NCBI RefSeq assembly: GCF_021010565.1
Contig: NZ_JAJNAY010000001.1
Coordinates: 1,654,001-1,718,000, forward strand
DNA length: 64,000 nucleotides
From: Chryseobacterium turcicum
GTDB taxonomy: Bacteria > Bacteroidota > Bacteroidia > Flavobacteriales > Weeksellaceae
Reading direction: 5' to 3'
A program made the position numbers and the translations under genes. Position 1 is the stretch's first letter. The number at the start of each line of letters is the position of its first letter. Below the pieces are notes generated by a model. That model worked only from the letters and a program-made list of their open reading frames with translations. It was not told the DNA's origin and searched no databases. Shown here piece after piece: positions 43,960 to 52,543 of this stretch.

Positions 43960-46188
43960 GTGAAACAACTATCAATTCCTATTATTTTACTATTTACAAT
44001 ATTGGCTAACGCCCAAACTACAAATCCGGGAACAACGAAAGATTCTTTAAAAGGAAATCAAATTAAAAACATTCAGGAAGTTATCATTAGCGGAAAAAAG
44101 GCTGTTGTAGAAAATAAAATTGACAAAATCGTTTATAATGTTGCCAATGATTTAACATCACAAACTGGTGCTGCGATAGATATTTTGAGAAAAGTTCCGC
44201 AGGTAACTGTAGATGCAGACGGAAATGTCGAGCTTCAAGGAAATCCGAATGTCAGGTTTTTAATTAATGGAAAACCGTCCAGTATATTCGGAAATAGTCT
44301 CGCTGATGCGCTGGCTTCGATTCCTGCAAGTCAGATAAAAAGTATAGAAGCGGTTACAAGTCCTGGAGCAAAATATGATGCACAAGGAACTGGCGGAATT
44401 ATCAACATTGTTCTGAACGAAAGTAAAGTAAAAGGCATCAACGGAATTGTCAACGGTTCTTTGGGAACAAGATTTGAAACTGGTTCTGTCAATCTTAATT
44501 TTAGGAATAACAATTTCAGTTTAAATGCTTTTTTCAGCGGAAATGCACAATTGAAATCCCGAACGCCTTCTTCGCAAAATAGAATTTCACATACCACAAC
44601 GAACGAAACTCAGTTACTGCAAAATGGGTACACCGATTTTCAAAGATACGGATATCGTACAGGTTTGGGTTTTGACTGGTCAATCAACAAGGCAAATGCG
44701 TTGAGCGGTTCGATTTCTTACAATGATTTTGCTAATAAAAGCATTGGGTTCATCAATCAGGAACAGTATATTAGGGATTTTTCTACATCGGGCGAACAGT
44801 CAATTATCGGTTACAGAAACTCTGACAATCGTTCTTCTGTGAATTCTATTGATGCCAATTTAAGTTACCGAAAAACATTTCAAAAAGAAGGTCAGGAATT
44901 AACGGCAGATTATGTGGTAAGCTTTGGTTCGCCGAAAAGTAATTATTTGCAAACGCAGAGTTTAGCCGGCGCATTTTCTCCGTATGACGGCATTTCCGGA
45001 AGCAATCCGGGAACAGATACAAGTCATAATTTGTCAGTTGATTATGTACAGCCAATTAATGATAAAGTGACGCTGGAAATGGGTGCGAAATCGGTTTTTC
45101 AGCACATTACAACCGCAACTAATGTAAATGTTTTGGATGCTTTGTCAGGACAATATGAATCTGATCCTTTTCAGTCTTTTCATTTGAAATATGATATGGG
45201 AGTTTATGCGACATACTTTTCATCTTCCCTAAAATTATTTAATGATTGGCTGGATGTAAGAGCAGGAGCACGTTACGAATATACAACGGTGAAAATTGAT
45301 TATCAGAATACCAATATTCCATCTTACAGTTTGCTCGTTCCTTCATTTATTCTGTCACACAAATTTGACAGCGGAGAAACGATAAAACTGGCTTATACAA
45401 GACGAGTTGAAAGACCTGAATATTCTGAATTGAATCCGTTTTTAAACTTCAGCGATCCTCATAATTTGACCACAGGAAATCCTTCATTAAAACCTGAAAT
45501 TGGCGATAATATGGAATTGGGCTACAATAAAAGTTTTGAAAATGGAGCTAATCTTTCGTTGACGCTTACAGAAAGAATAAACAGTCAGGATTTAAAACAA
45601 ATCACCACTTTTTACCCAATTTATACCGTTAATGGAACAGATTATACCAATATTTCTGTTACTTCTAGGGACAATATTGGGAAAGAATATAATTCCGGAG
45701 GTATTTTGTCGGGTTCAATTCCTTTGTTAAATAATAAATTAAATATTCGTGGAAATATGATGCTTTTCCACCGATATATTGTCAGCGATTATTTTGGAAA
45801 TGTTGATATGGGAATGCGTTATCGATTAAATTTGAATATGAATTATCAGTTTCCAAAAGATTTTATTGTAGAAATGTTTGGAAATTATAATTCTTCAGCG
45901 AAAAATATTCAGGGTAAAAACCCTCAATCTATCACGTACAGCATTGCAGCGAGAAAACAATTTTGGAACAAAAAAGCGAGTATAGGTTTTACGGCGACCA
46001 ATCCTTTCAGCAAATATATTAACCAAGTTACGACAGTTAATACGAATGATTATAGCTCATATTCTGAGCGCTATTTACCGCTTCGTTCGTTTGGAATCAG
46101 TTTCAGTTATAAATTCGGAAAAATGGATTTTAAAAAAGATAAAGATATCAGTGATGATTATTTGAATGCGGCTTCGCAAGGGAATTAG
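43960..46188 (+). CDS. Outer membrane receptor (TonB-dependent receptor-like barrel)
   Basis: A 742-residue outer-membrane protein from a GTG start at 43960, which gives a clean signal peptide (SIPIILLFTILANAQ). A plug domain (GAAIDILRKVPQVTVDADGN, NPNVRFLINGKPSSIFG) and a barrel of the same family as the protein at 39868 follow. It lacks the CarboxypepD_reg N-domain of that neighbour. Its promoter carries the tandem box, so both receptors appear to be induced together. The ligand is unknown. A strong terminator follows. Confidence 0.85.
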   Translation: MKQLSIPIILLFTILANAQTTNPGTTKDSLKGNQIKNIQEVIISGKKAVVENKIDKIVYNVANDLTSQTGAAIDILRKVPQVTVDADGNVELQGNPNVRFLINGKPSSIFGNSLADALASIPASQIKSIEAVTSPGAKYDAQGTGGIINIVLNESKVKGINGIVNGSLGTRFETGSVNLNFRNNNFSLNAFFSGNAQLKSRTPSSQNRISHTTTNETQLLQNGYTDFQRYGYRTGLGFDWSINKANALSGSISYNDFANKSIGFINQEQYIRDFSTSGEQSIIGYRNSDNRSSVNSIDANLSYRKTFQKEGQELTADYVVSFGSPKSNYLQTQSLAGAFSPYDGISGSNPGTDTSHNLSVDYVQPINDKVTLEMGAKSVFQHITTATNVNVLDALSGQYESDPFQSFHLKYDMGVYATYFSSSLKLFNDWLDVRAGARYEYTTVKIDYQNTNIPSYSLLVPSFILSHKFDSGETIKLAYTRRVERPEYSELNPFLNFSDPHNLTTGNPSLKPEIGDNMELGYNKSFENGANLSLTLTERINSQDLKQITTFYPIYTVNGTDYTNISVTSRDNIGKEYNSGGILSGSIPLLNNKLNIRGNMMLFHRYIVSDYFGNVDMGMRYRLNLNMNYQFPKDFIVEMFGNYNSSAKNIQGKNPQSITYSIAARKQFWNKKASIGFTATNPFSKYINQVTTVNTNDYSSYSERYLPLRSFGISFSYKFGKMDFKKDKDISDDYLNAASQGN

Positions 46189-46222
46189 ATTTTTTCACTT
46201 AAAAAAGCATTTGTATGATAAA

Positions 46223-46257
46223 AAAAATCATCACTTAATTATTAAGTGATGATTTTT
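46223..46257. terminator. Terminator between the receptor gene and the copper block
   Basis: AAAAATCATCACTTA (46223-46237) pairs perfectly with TAAGTGATGATTTTT (46243-46257). A and T runs on both sides suit termination in both directions. It is close to the receptor stop and 119 bp from the end of the copper lipoprotein gene. Confidence 0.85.
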
Positions 46258-46375
46258 GTTTTTGTGACCAATCCAGAAGTATCTTCAATCATTTTTATAG
46301 AAGATTTAGAAATAATTTTAGATTATCTGTCTTGTTAGCTGTACAGGACTAGCCACACTTGTTTTCAAAAACCTT

Positions 46376-47326
46376 TTAGTGCTGATGCGCGTGCGATTTT
46401 TCTTCGTTTTCGCCTTTTTTACCTTCTGCTACCTCAACGGTAAAATCTGCGGTATGCACTGTTCCATCGATTTTGAACTGCGCCCACATTCTGTAAACTC
46501 CTGGTTTTTCGATATGTGTTTGTGCAAAAATCGGGAAACGCTTGTCTGACACCGGATGAATATGCAAAAATTCTTTATCTACCTTCCCAATCATTACGAT
46601 ATGGGCAGATGCGCCTAAATATTGTTGCAAGTCATTTTCGTTTAATTTTTTTCCGTCTTTTTCGATGGCTATTTCCAGATGTTGTGTTTTATTGGTTTTA
46701 AAATCACTTCCATTGATAAGAGTTACTGTAAATCCATCTACTTTTGAGACATATTTGGTTGAAATGTCATTATTAAGTGGAATGTTTTTTCCTTGTACTT
46801 CAATTTCCTGCTTGTTTAAAGTTTGTTCGCCGCCGGTCGGTTTAAAATCAGAAAAAATCAGATACTTTCCACCATTGGGGAATGTTTCGGTGACAGCATG
46901 GGCACCGTCAGCCTGCTCTTCCGGATGAATGTGGTGAAACCAAGTTAAATCTTCATTTACCACCATGACATGTAATTTCATCTCGTGTGAAATATCCAGA
47001 GGCACATTTTTTTCATTTTGCTTTATGGCAAGGGTCAATTTCGTTGGTTTTCCGGCTTCTATATTTTGTGGAAAAGAAGTTAGCTGTACCTGATAAGGAT
47101 TTGCATTATCAGGGTTAACTGCTTTCAAATCCATTCCACAGATATGACATTTTTCGCCCTGTTTTCCGGTTACTTCCGAGTGCATTGGGCAAGCGTAAGC
47201 GCTTTTATTGTCTGTGTGTTCGTGATTTGTCATTTCTTTACTTTTTTTAGTTTCTACATTGTTACAGGCCGATAAAGTAGCCAAACAGACGGTTACGCCC
47301 AACAATGTATGTATTAGCCTTTTCAT
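46376..47326 (-). CDS. Heavy-metal-binding lipoprotein (HMBD domain)
   Basis: A 316-residue lipoprotein (lipobox TLSAC). A Cys/His motif near residues 45-65, YACPMHSEVTGKQGEKCH followed by ICGMDL, is the heavy-metal-binding domain found in CusB-like and CopA-like proteins. The rest is two beta domains with several histidines (WFHHIHPEEQADGAHAV) and a His-rich end (SHAHQH). It follows the HMA gene by 9 nt on the same strand, so it shares the copper box at 47629. The expected role is periplasmic copper binding. Confidence 0.8.
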   Translation of the reverse strand: MKRLIHTLLGVTVCLATLSACNNVETKKSKEMTNHEHTDNKSAYACPMHSEVTGKQGEKCHICGMDLKAVNPDNANPYQVQLTSFPQNIEAGKPTKLTLAIKQNEKNVPLDISHEMKLHVMVVNEDLTWFHHIHPEEQADGAHAVTETFPNGGKYLIFSDFKPTGGEQTLNKQEIEVQGKNIPLNNDISTKYVSKVDGFTVTLINGSDFKTNKTQHLEIAIEKDGKKLNENDLQQYLGASAHIVMIGKVDKEFLHIHPVSDKRFPIFAQTHIEKPGVYRMWAQFKIDGTVHTADFTVEVAEGKKGENEEKSHAHQH

Positions 47327-47335
47327 CTTTTTAAA

Positions 47336-47554
47336 TTATTTTATGGCTTCAATTTTGAAACCTGCCTTCTGAACTATTTCTATAACTTCTTGTTCGCTAA
47401 TTCCTTCAGATTTCAGGGTGAGGATTTTTTCTCTATTGAAAGTGTCTACTTCCCATTTTTCAATACCTTTAGCCTCATTTAAAAAAGGGGTTACTTTTGC
47501 TAAGCAGCTGCTGCAATTGATATTTGTTTTGAACTGAAAATTCATATTTTCCAT
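47336..47554 (-). CDS. Small HMA copper chaperone (CopZ-like)
   Basis: A 72-residue heavy-metal-associated domain protein with the metal pair in NINCSSCLAKV. Length and fold pattern (beta-alpha-beta-beta-alpha-beta) fit a cytosolic copper chaperone, although the usual GMTC context is replaced by NINC. It is the first gene of a two-gene unit with the HMBD lipoprotein and has the conserved copper box 75 nt upstream of its start. Confidence 0.8.
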   Translation of the reverse strand: MENMNFQFKTNINCSSCLAKVTPFLNEAKGIEKWEVDTFNREKILTLKSEGISEQEVIEIVQKAGFKIEAIK

Positions 47555-47628
47555 TTTTTTTATTTTAAATTATTTATTGATACAAAGTTGAGCCAAAATA
47601 GCCCGATTTCTTTTACTGTTTTTGGGGT

Positions 47629-47646
47629 TTGATTTGTAAGATTTAC
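47629..47646 (-). promoter_or_regulatory. Copper-regulon box before the HMA-HMBD operon
   Basis: On the minus strand GTAAATCTTACAAATCAA. The end of the -7 TTTG (47583-47586, within AACTTTGTA) is exactly 46 nt downstream, as at the two other copies. Confidence 0.7.
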
Positions 47647-47791
47647 TGATTATAGATTTAATTACTTAATATCGCAACTGAAAGATATATCGGATTTTTA
47701 TTGTAATCATCTAATATTCAGTTGTTTTGTGTGGTTTTTTAATACTTAGTCAAATATTAAAATTCTTGATATTCGTTTTTTAGATAAAAGG

Positions 47792-48862
47792 TCAAGATAG
47801 ATTGATGACGACTTCCTGATTGAGCGGATAACTCTGACATAGCAAAATAATGCCTTCCGAGATATTCTCTTCTGTAAGTGCGTGATTGTTGACCATCCGC
47901 ACTTCACCATCGGTTTTAAGCGCCCAACAAGTGCCACAGGTTCCATTTTTACAAGCTGTCGGAACTTTAATATGATGTTCCTTCATTGCATCTAATAGCG
48001 ATTGACTGGCTTTTACTTCAATAAGCGAAGTACATTCGTAGGTCTGTACTTCATCTTTAATGTAATGGTCCTGAAAATAATTTACGATAACATCTTTAGA
48101 TATATCATCATTTTCAAACACGAAATTTTCTTCGGGAACAAGGGCGAAATATTCGGTATGAATCTGTTTTGGCGGAATATTCAGCCCAAGTAAAGCTTTC
48201 TGATAAAGGTTCATCAACCCAACTGGGCCGCAAATGTAGTAATGCGCTTCTTCCACCATTTCAATTTGTTCCGTGATGATAGAGTGGAGTATAGGCAGAG
48301 AAAACCTCTCTGAGATATGGTTGATTTCGGATGATGTAAACTCGTTGGAGGTAAAAGAATAATAGGTGTTGAGCTGTCTTTCCATTTGCATAGCTTCCAA
48401 TTCGTCCCAAAAGATAGTTTCTTCGGGAGATTTATTGCCGTAAATAAGTAAAGGCATTTTTATCTTTTTATCAATACTTTTCAACATAGAAAATAGAGGT
48501 GAAATACCGCTTCCGCCAGCTAACAGAACTATTTGAGCTTGTTCTGTAATCTGATTTTCTAAAACAAAATTGCCAAATGGAGCTTCTATTTCCCAAATTG
48601 AAATGAACATTGCATTATCTACAAGATGGTTGCTCATCTTTCCTCGGGCAACACGTTTTACTGTTATAGAGGGAAATTTATCGGATGGTTTTGAACTAAA
48701 TGAATATGACCTGATGACCAGCTCGTCATTTATCATACATTTTACGTTAAGATATTGCCCCGGAAGGTAACTGAATACCTCTTGTGCAGTATCAAAATAT
48801 ATGCTAATAGTATCTTCCGTTTCCTTTACTATTTTATGAGTAATCCACTTGTATTTTTTCAT
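47792..48862 (-). CDS. Flavin reductase with C-terminal 2Fe-2S ferredoxin domain
   Basis: A 356-residue oxidoreductase. It has an FAD-binding ferredoxin-NADP reductase domain (PGQYLNV, RSYSFSS), an NAD(P) domain (LLAGGSGISPLFSMLKS, YYICGPVGLM) and a plant-type ferredoxin domain with Cx4Cx2C (CKNGTCGTC) and a late Cys in LLCQSYP. The order matches PaaE/Hmp-like reductases that feed an oxygenase or other acceptor. It sits inside the copper block but lacks the copper box. Its acceptor and its link with copper are unknown. Confidence 0.85.
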   Translation of the reverse strand: MKKYKWITHKIVKETEDTISIYFDTAQEVFSYLPGQYLNVKCMINDELVIRSYSFSSKPSDKFPSITVKRVARGKMSNHLVDNAMFISIWEIEAPFGNFVLENQITEQAQIVLLAGGSGISPLFSMLKSIDKKIKMPLLIYGNKSPEETIFWDELEAMQMERQLNTYYSFTSNEFTSSEINHISERFSLPILHSIITEQIEMVEEAHYYICGPVGLMNLYQKALLGLNIPPKQIHTEYFALVPEENFVFENDDISKDVIVNYFQDHYIKDEVQTYECTSLIEVKASQSLLDAMKEHHIKVPTACKNGTCGTCWALKTDGEVRMVNNHALTEENISEGIILLCQSYPLNQEVVINLS

Positions 48863-48985
48863 CCGTATATTGTTTCTATTTTTTTTGTTAGCCTTATAAA
48901 GTAAGAATCTCTTAGTTGGCTAAATTTAAAAATTCAGGGATGTAATGTATTGTTGATACACTATCCCTGAAATTAAATTAAACTT

Positions 48986-49234
48986 TTAGTTAGTACAGCA
49001 TCCGCTTGAAGGGCTTGCACCTTTTTCGCTATCATCAGCGTCTACTTTGTAGCCGTTTTTTTCAATAGTGTCTACCAGCTCTTTTTTTACTTCGTCGCTT
49101 TCAACAGAAACGGATAATTTTCCAGCCTCTAAGTTTTCGATTTTTATACCTTCAATAGCTGCGATTGCGCTATTTACTCTTGCTTGGCAATGTGCACTTT
49201 GCATACCTGGTATGCTCAATTCTATATTTTTCAT
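48986..49234 (-). CDS. HMA-domain protein with non-canonical SAHC metal site
   Basis: An 82-residue HMA-fold protein (MKNIELSIPGMQSAHCQARV). The usual GMTCxxC is replaced by GMQSAHC, so only one Cys plus a His remains. A Cys pair appears instead at the C-terminus (SSGCCTN). The ATG at 49234 is preferred over the one at 49258 because the -7 element (TTTG at 49256-49259) would place the transcript start between them. The copper box lies 67 nt upstream. It may pass copper to the similarly altered first HMA domain of the neighbouring ATPase. Confidence 0.75.
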   Translation of the reverse strand: MKNIELSIPGMQSAHCQARVNSAIAAIEGIKIENLEAGKLSVSVESDEVKKELVDTIEKNGYKVDADDSEKGASPSSGCCTN

Positions 49235-49301
49235 TTTAAATAAATTTTTGTAGTACAAATTTCTGCATTGTCTTGTACTTATTTTTTACACTATTTCCCT
49301 T

Positions 49302-49319
49302 TTGATTTGTGATATTTAC
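49302..49319 (-). promoter_or_regulatory. Copper-regulon box before the SAHC HMA gene
   Basis: On the minus strand GTAAATATCACAAATCAA. The end of the -7 TTTG is exactly 46 nt downstream. It lies only 5 nt before the copA stop codon. Confidence 0.7.
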
Positions 49320-49323
49320 AGAT

Positions 49324-51741
49324 TTATTTCTTCCATTTTAATCTTAAACTATTGGTTACTACACTTATACTACTCAAAGCCATTGCAGCTCCGGCTATCA
49401 TTGGGTTGAGCAAGAAACCGTTGATGGGATATAATATTCCGGCAGCTAAAGGAATCCCAATTAGATTGTAAATAAATGCCCAGAAAAGGTTTTGCTTAAT
49501 CGTGGCCACGGTTTGCTTAGATAAGCGTATAGCTTGAGGTATCTTGGTAAGGTCTGATGAGATGATGGTCATTTTGGCTACATCCATTGCAATGTCGCTG
49601 CCTTTACCCATCGCAATACTTACGTCGGCTGTTGCTAGAGCGGTGCTGTCATTAATTCCGTCACCTACCATTGCGACTACTTTGCCTTGCTGTTGCAGTT
49701 CTTTTACAAAATCTGCTTTGTGCTGTGGCAATACTTCGGCTTTGTAATGCAGAATACCTGTTTGTTCAGCAATTGCTTTAGCGGTAGCTTCATTGTCACC
49801 CGTTAACATATACAATTCGATACCCATTTCTTGCATTTCTTTAATGGCCTGAACGGATGTCTCCTTTATTTTATCAGAAATAGCAATAACAGAAAGTGCC
49901 TGCTGGCTGTTTGCAAACCAAATGACCGTTTTAGATTGTTTGCCCCACTCGTCAGATTGGTTTTGTAATGATTCTGAAATCGCGATGTTGTTTTCTGCCA
50001 AGAGTTTTTTATTTCCTACAAAATAGGTTTCGTTGTCATGAGTCGCTTTTGCACCTTTCCCTGTAATACTGTCGAAGTTTGATAAAGTTGTGGTAGCAAC
50101 GCCTGCCAAATGCTTCACGACTGCTTCTGCCAAAGGATGCTCTGACTGTTTTTCGATACTCAGTAAAATAGTCTTGGTTGCATCATCATTGTTAAGCCAC
50201 TGAATGCTTGTTACTTCCGGTCTTCCTTGGGTTATTGTTCCTGTTTTATCTAAAACAATGGCATTAACTTTCTTAGCCAACTCAAGACTTTCGGCATCTT
50301 TAATCAAAATACCATTTTCTGCCCCTTTACCAACACCCACCATAATGGCGGTAGGCGTGGCCAATCCCAAAGCACAAGGACAAGCAATAACCAATACGGT
50401 AACGGCTGCTAACAATCCTTGTACGATACCATTATCACCACCCAAAATAAACCACAAAATAAAAGTAAGTATCGCAATGCCAATCACTACCGGTACGAAA
50501 ATACCTGCAATCTTATCAACCAATTTTTGTACAGGAGCTTTACTGCCTTGCGCATCCTGCACCATTTTAATAATTTGGGCAAGCATGGTTTCTTTACCTA
50601 CTTTCACTGCTTTAAATTGAAAACTCCCTTTTTGATTAATGGTTCCGGCAAATACTTTTTCATTTTCTTGCTTTAATACCGGTACAGGTTCGCCACTCAG
50701 CATACTTTCATCAACATACGAATTGCCAGAAGTAACCATTCCGTCGACTGCAATTTTTTCGCCAGGTTTTACCAGGATGATATCATCTACATGTACATCT
50801 TCAATAGCTGTTTGTTTTTCTGTTCCGTCTGGAGCTATAACCATGACTGTTTTTGGCTGTAAACCCATCAGCTTTTTGATGGCAGTAGAGGTGTTGCCTT
50901 TGGCTTTTTCTTCTAATAATTTACCCAAAAGAATAAATGCGATAATGACCGCTGCAGCTTCAAAATAAACATGCGCATGCAATCCTCTCTGCTGCCAGAA
51001 ATCCATAAAAAACATGTTAAATACACTGAATAAATAGGCAATCCCTGTGCTTAATGCGACCAAGGTATCCATATTTGCAGAACGGTGTTTGGCTTGTTTC
51101 CATGCATTGATGAAAAAATCTTTACCCAGCCAAAGTACGACAGGAGTAGAAAATGCCCACATAATTTCGTTGCCATAAGGCATATCCATAAAAAACATGC
51201 CGATGGCTACAACGGGTAATGACAATATAACCGCCCAAATTGTTTTGTTTTGTAACTTTTTGAATTTCTCTGCATGGATGGTCTCCAAAGATTCCTGTTG
51301 CTTTGCTTCATCAACAATAAGCAAATCATAACCAACGCTTTGAACTGCTTTTTGCAGTTTGGTAGCGTCTGTCATATTGGGAAGGTATTCAACTGTTAGA
51401 TTTCCTGTTGCGTAGTTGACAGAAGCGTCAATCACACCAGGTTCATAGGTTACGATACTTTCGGCACTGCCCGCACAAGAAGCACAGGTCATCCCCAAAA
51501 CGGGGAAAGAATTTTTAACGGTGGGAACGCCATAACCTAAGTCTTTAACCGCTTTTACGGCTTTACCAATGGTTTCGGTATTTGTAACAGTAATCGCTGC
51601 TCTGCGGTTGTTGATTTCTACTTTTTGAGATTCAATACCATCAACTTTTGCCAATCCTTTTTCAACGATTAATGCGCAATGTTCGCTTTCTACATCTTCT
51701 AAAGGAATGTAAACGGTCTCTTTATTGTTATTTGTTGCCAT
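49324..51741 (-). CDS. copA: Copper-translocating P1B-type ATPase (CopA)
   Basis: An 805-residue inner-membrane pump exporting Cu(I). Two N-terminal HMA domains are present. The first is degenerate (EDVESEHCALIV, with one Cys and a His), the second canonical (GMTCASCAGS near residue 83). Membrane and catalytic signatures are complete: CPCALG in the transport site, DKTGTITQGRP with the phosphorylated Asp, SEHPLAEAV with the nucleotide-binding HP pair, and MVGDGINDSTAL. Expression is probably controlled by the box at 51813, which touches the stop codon of the upstream regulator gene. Confidence 0.95.
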   Translation of the reverse strand: MATNNNKETVYIPLEDVESEHCALIVEKGLAKVDGIESQKVEINNRRAAITVTNTETIGKAVKAVKDLGYGVPTVKNSFPVLGMTCASCAGSAESIVTYEPGVIDASVNYATGNLTVEYLPNMTDATKLQKAVQSVGYDLLIVDEAKQQESLETIHAEKFKKLQNKTIWAVILSLPVVAIGMFFMDMPYGNEIMWAFSTPVVLWLGKDFFINAWKQAKHRSANMDTLVALSTGIAYLFSVFNMFFMDFWQQRGLHAHVYFEAAAVIIAFILLGKLLEEKAKGNTSTAIKKLMGLQPKTVMVIAPDGTEKQTAIEDVHVDDIILVKPGEKIAVDGMVTSGNSYVDESMLSGEPVPVLKQENEKVFAGTINQKGSFQFKAVKVGKETMLAQIIKMVQDAQGSKAPVQKLVDKIAGIFVPVVIGIAILTFILWFILGGDNGIVQGLLAAVTVLVIACPCALGLATPTAIMVGVGKGAENGILIKDAESLELAKKVNAIVLDKTGTITQGRPEVTSIQWLNNDDATKTILLSIEKQSEHPLAEAVVKHLAGVATTTLSNFDSITGKGAKATHDNETYFVGNKKLLAENNIAISESLQNQSDEWGKQSKTVIWFANSQQALSVIAISDKIKETSVQAIKEMQEMGIELYMLTGDNEATAKAIAEQTGILHYKAEVLPQHKADFVKELQQQGKVVAMVGDGINDSTALATADVSIAMGKGSDIAMDVAKMTIISSDLTKIPQAIRLSKQTVATIKQNLFWAFIYNLIGIPLAAGILYPINGFLLNPMIAGAAMALSSISVVTNSLRLKWKK

Positions 51742-51812
51742 AATTTCTATTGCTTTATTTGCAATACAAAATTGGCGATAATACAGAAAATACTTATTGT
51801 GGAATTATGGAA

Positions 51813-51830
51813 TTGATTTGTAAGATTTAC
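51813..51830 (-). promoter_or_regulatory. Copper-regulon box before copA
   Basis: On the minus strand GTAAATCTTACAAATCAA, identical over 18 nt to the copy at 47629. The end of the -7 TTTG (51767-51770) is 46 nt downstream. The box overlaps the last base of the HMA-AraC regulator gene by 1 nt. Confidence 0.72.
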
Positions 51831-52393
51831 TAAACCTTATCCAATGGTTTGCGTTTTTCTTCCTTTATTTGTTTGAAGTGACTCGGCGTTAATCCGGTAG
51901 TTTTTTTGAATTGATTGCTAAGGTAGGCAACACTCGAATAATTAAGTTGAAAAGCAATTTCACTCAATGACAATTCATCATAAACCAGTAATTCTTTTAC
52001 TCTTTCAATTTTTTGGGCGATAAAATATTTCTCAATCGTTGTGCCTTCTACTTCCGAAAAAAGGTTGGATAAATAATTGTAATCGTTATGAAGTCTTGTA
52101 CTCAAAATATCCGATAGATTGGTTTTAGCCTCATTATCCTGATGATGTACCAACTCAATGATGGTATTTTTTATCTTTTCAATAATCCTGCTTTTTTTGT
52201 CATCTATCATTTCAAAACCCAATGCTGATAGAGCTTCTGCTAAATTATTCTTCTCTTCAAGACTAGGTTCCTTTTCAAAAACTATCTCGCCAAGGCTAAC
52301 ACTTACCGCTGGCAAACCCAGTTTATCCAATTCATTTTGAACCACCATTATGCAACGGTTGCAAACCATATTTTTTATAAAGAGTGTCGTCAT
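51830..52393 (-). CDS. AraC-family regulator with N-terminal HMA-like metal site
   Basis: A 187-residue protein. The first about 65 residues resemble an HMA domain with a CxxC pair (KNMVCNRCIMVVQNEL ... LSALGFEMIDD). The last about 100 form a double AraC helix-turn-helix (RVKELLVYDELSLSEIAF, LNYSSVAYLSNQFKKTTG, PSHFKQIK). A metal-binding module fused directly to a DNA-binding domain suggests a copper-sensing activator. It lies directly upstream of copA and is the best candidate to bind the three 18-bp boxes. It is shorter than typical AraC proteins, which carry larger sensor domains. Confidence 0.82.
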   Translation of the reverse strand: MTTLFIKNMVCNRCIMVVQNELDKLGLPAVSVSLGEIVFEKEPSLEEKNNLAEALSALGFEMIDDKKSRIIEKIKNTIIELVHHQDNEAKTNLSDILSTRLHNDYNYLSNLFSEVEGTTIEKYFIAQKIERVKELLVYDELSLSEIAFQLNYSSVAYLSNQFKKTTGLTPSHFKQIKEEKRKPLDKV

Positions 52394-52500
52394 TTTTATT
52401 TAGTAATAGATTTGTAAAAGTACAATTATTACTTCATTGGTTTTATCTGTCTTTTACCCAAAGCTTCAAAATTGACTTATTTTGTAGAATATTTAATTTA

Positions 52501-52535
52501 AAAACCTGCTAAATCCATTAGAAATAGCAGGTTTT
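52501..52535 (-). terminator. Terminator of the minus-strand RND operon
   Basis: AAAACCTGCTA (52501-52511) and TAGCAGGTTTT (52525-52535) form an 11-bp stem that starts 8 nt after the channel gene stop, with T-rich sequence following on the minus strand. Confidence 0.8.
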
Positions 52536-52543
52536 ATTTTAGC

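Noticed and set aside
50204..50620. 138-codon open frame antisense to copA
   Set aside because: copA is intact and strongly conserved on the other strand; the antisense frame is a composition by-product without a recognisable domain or promoter.
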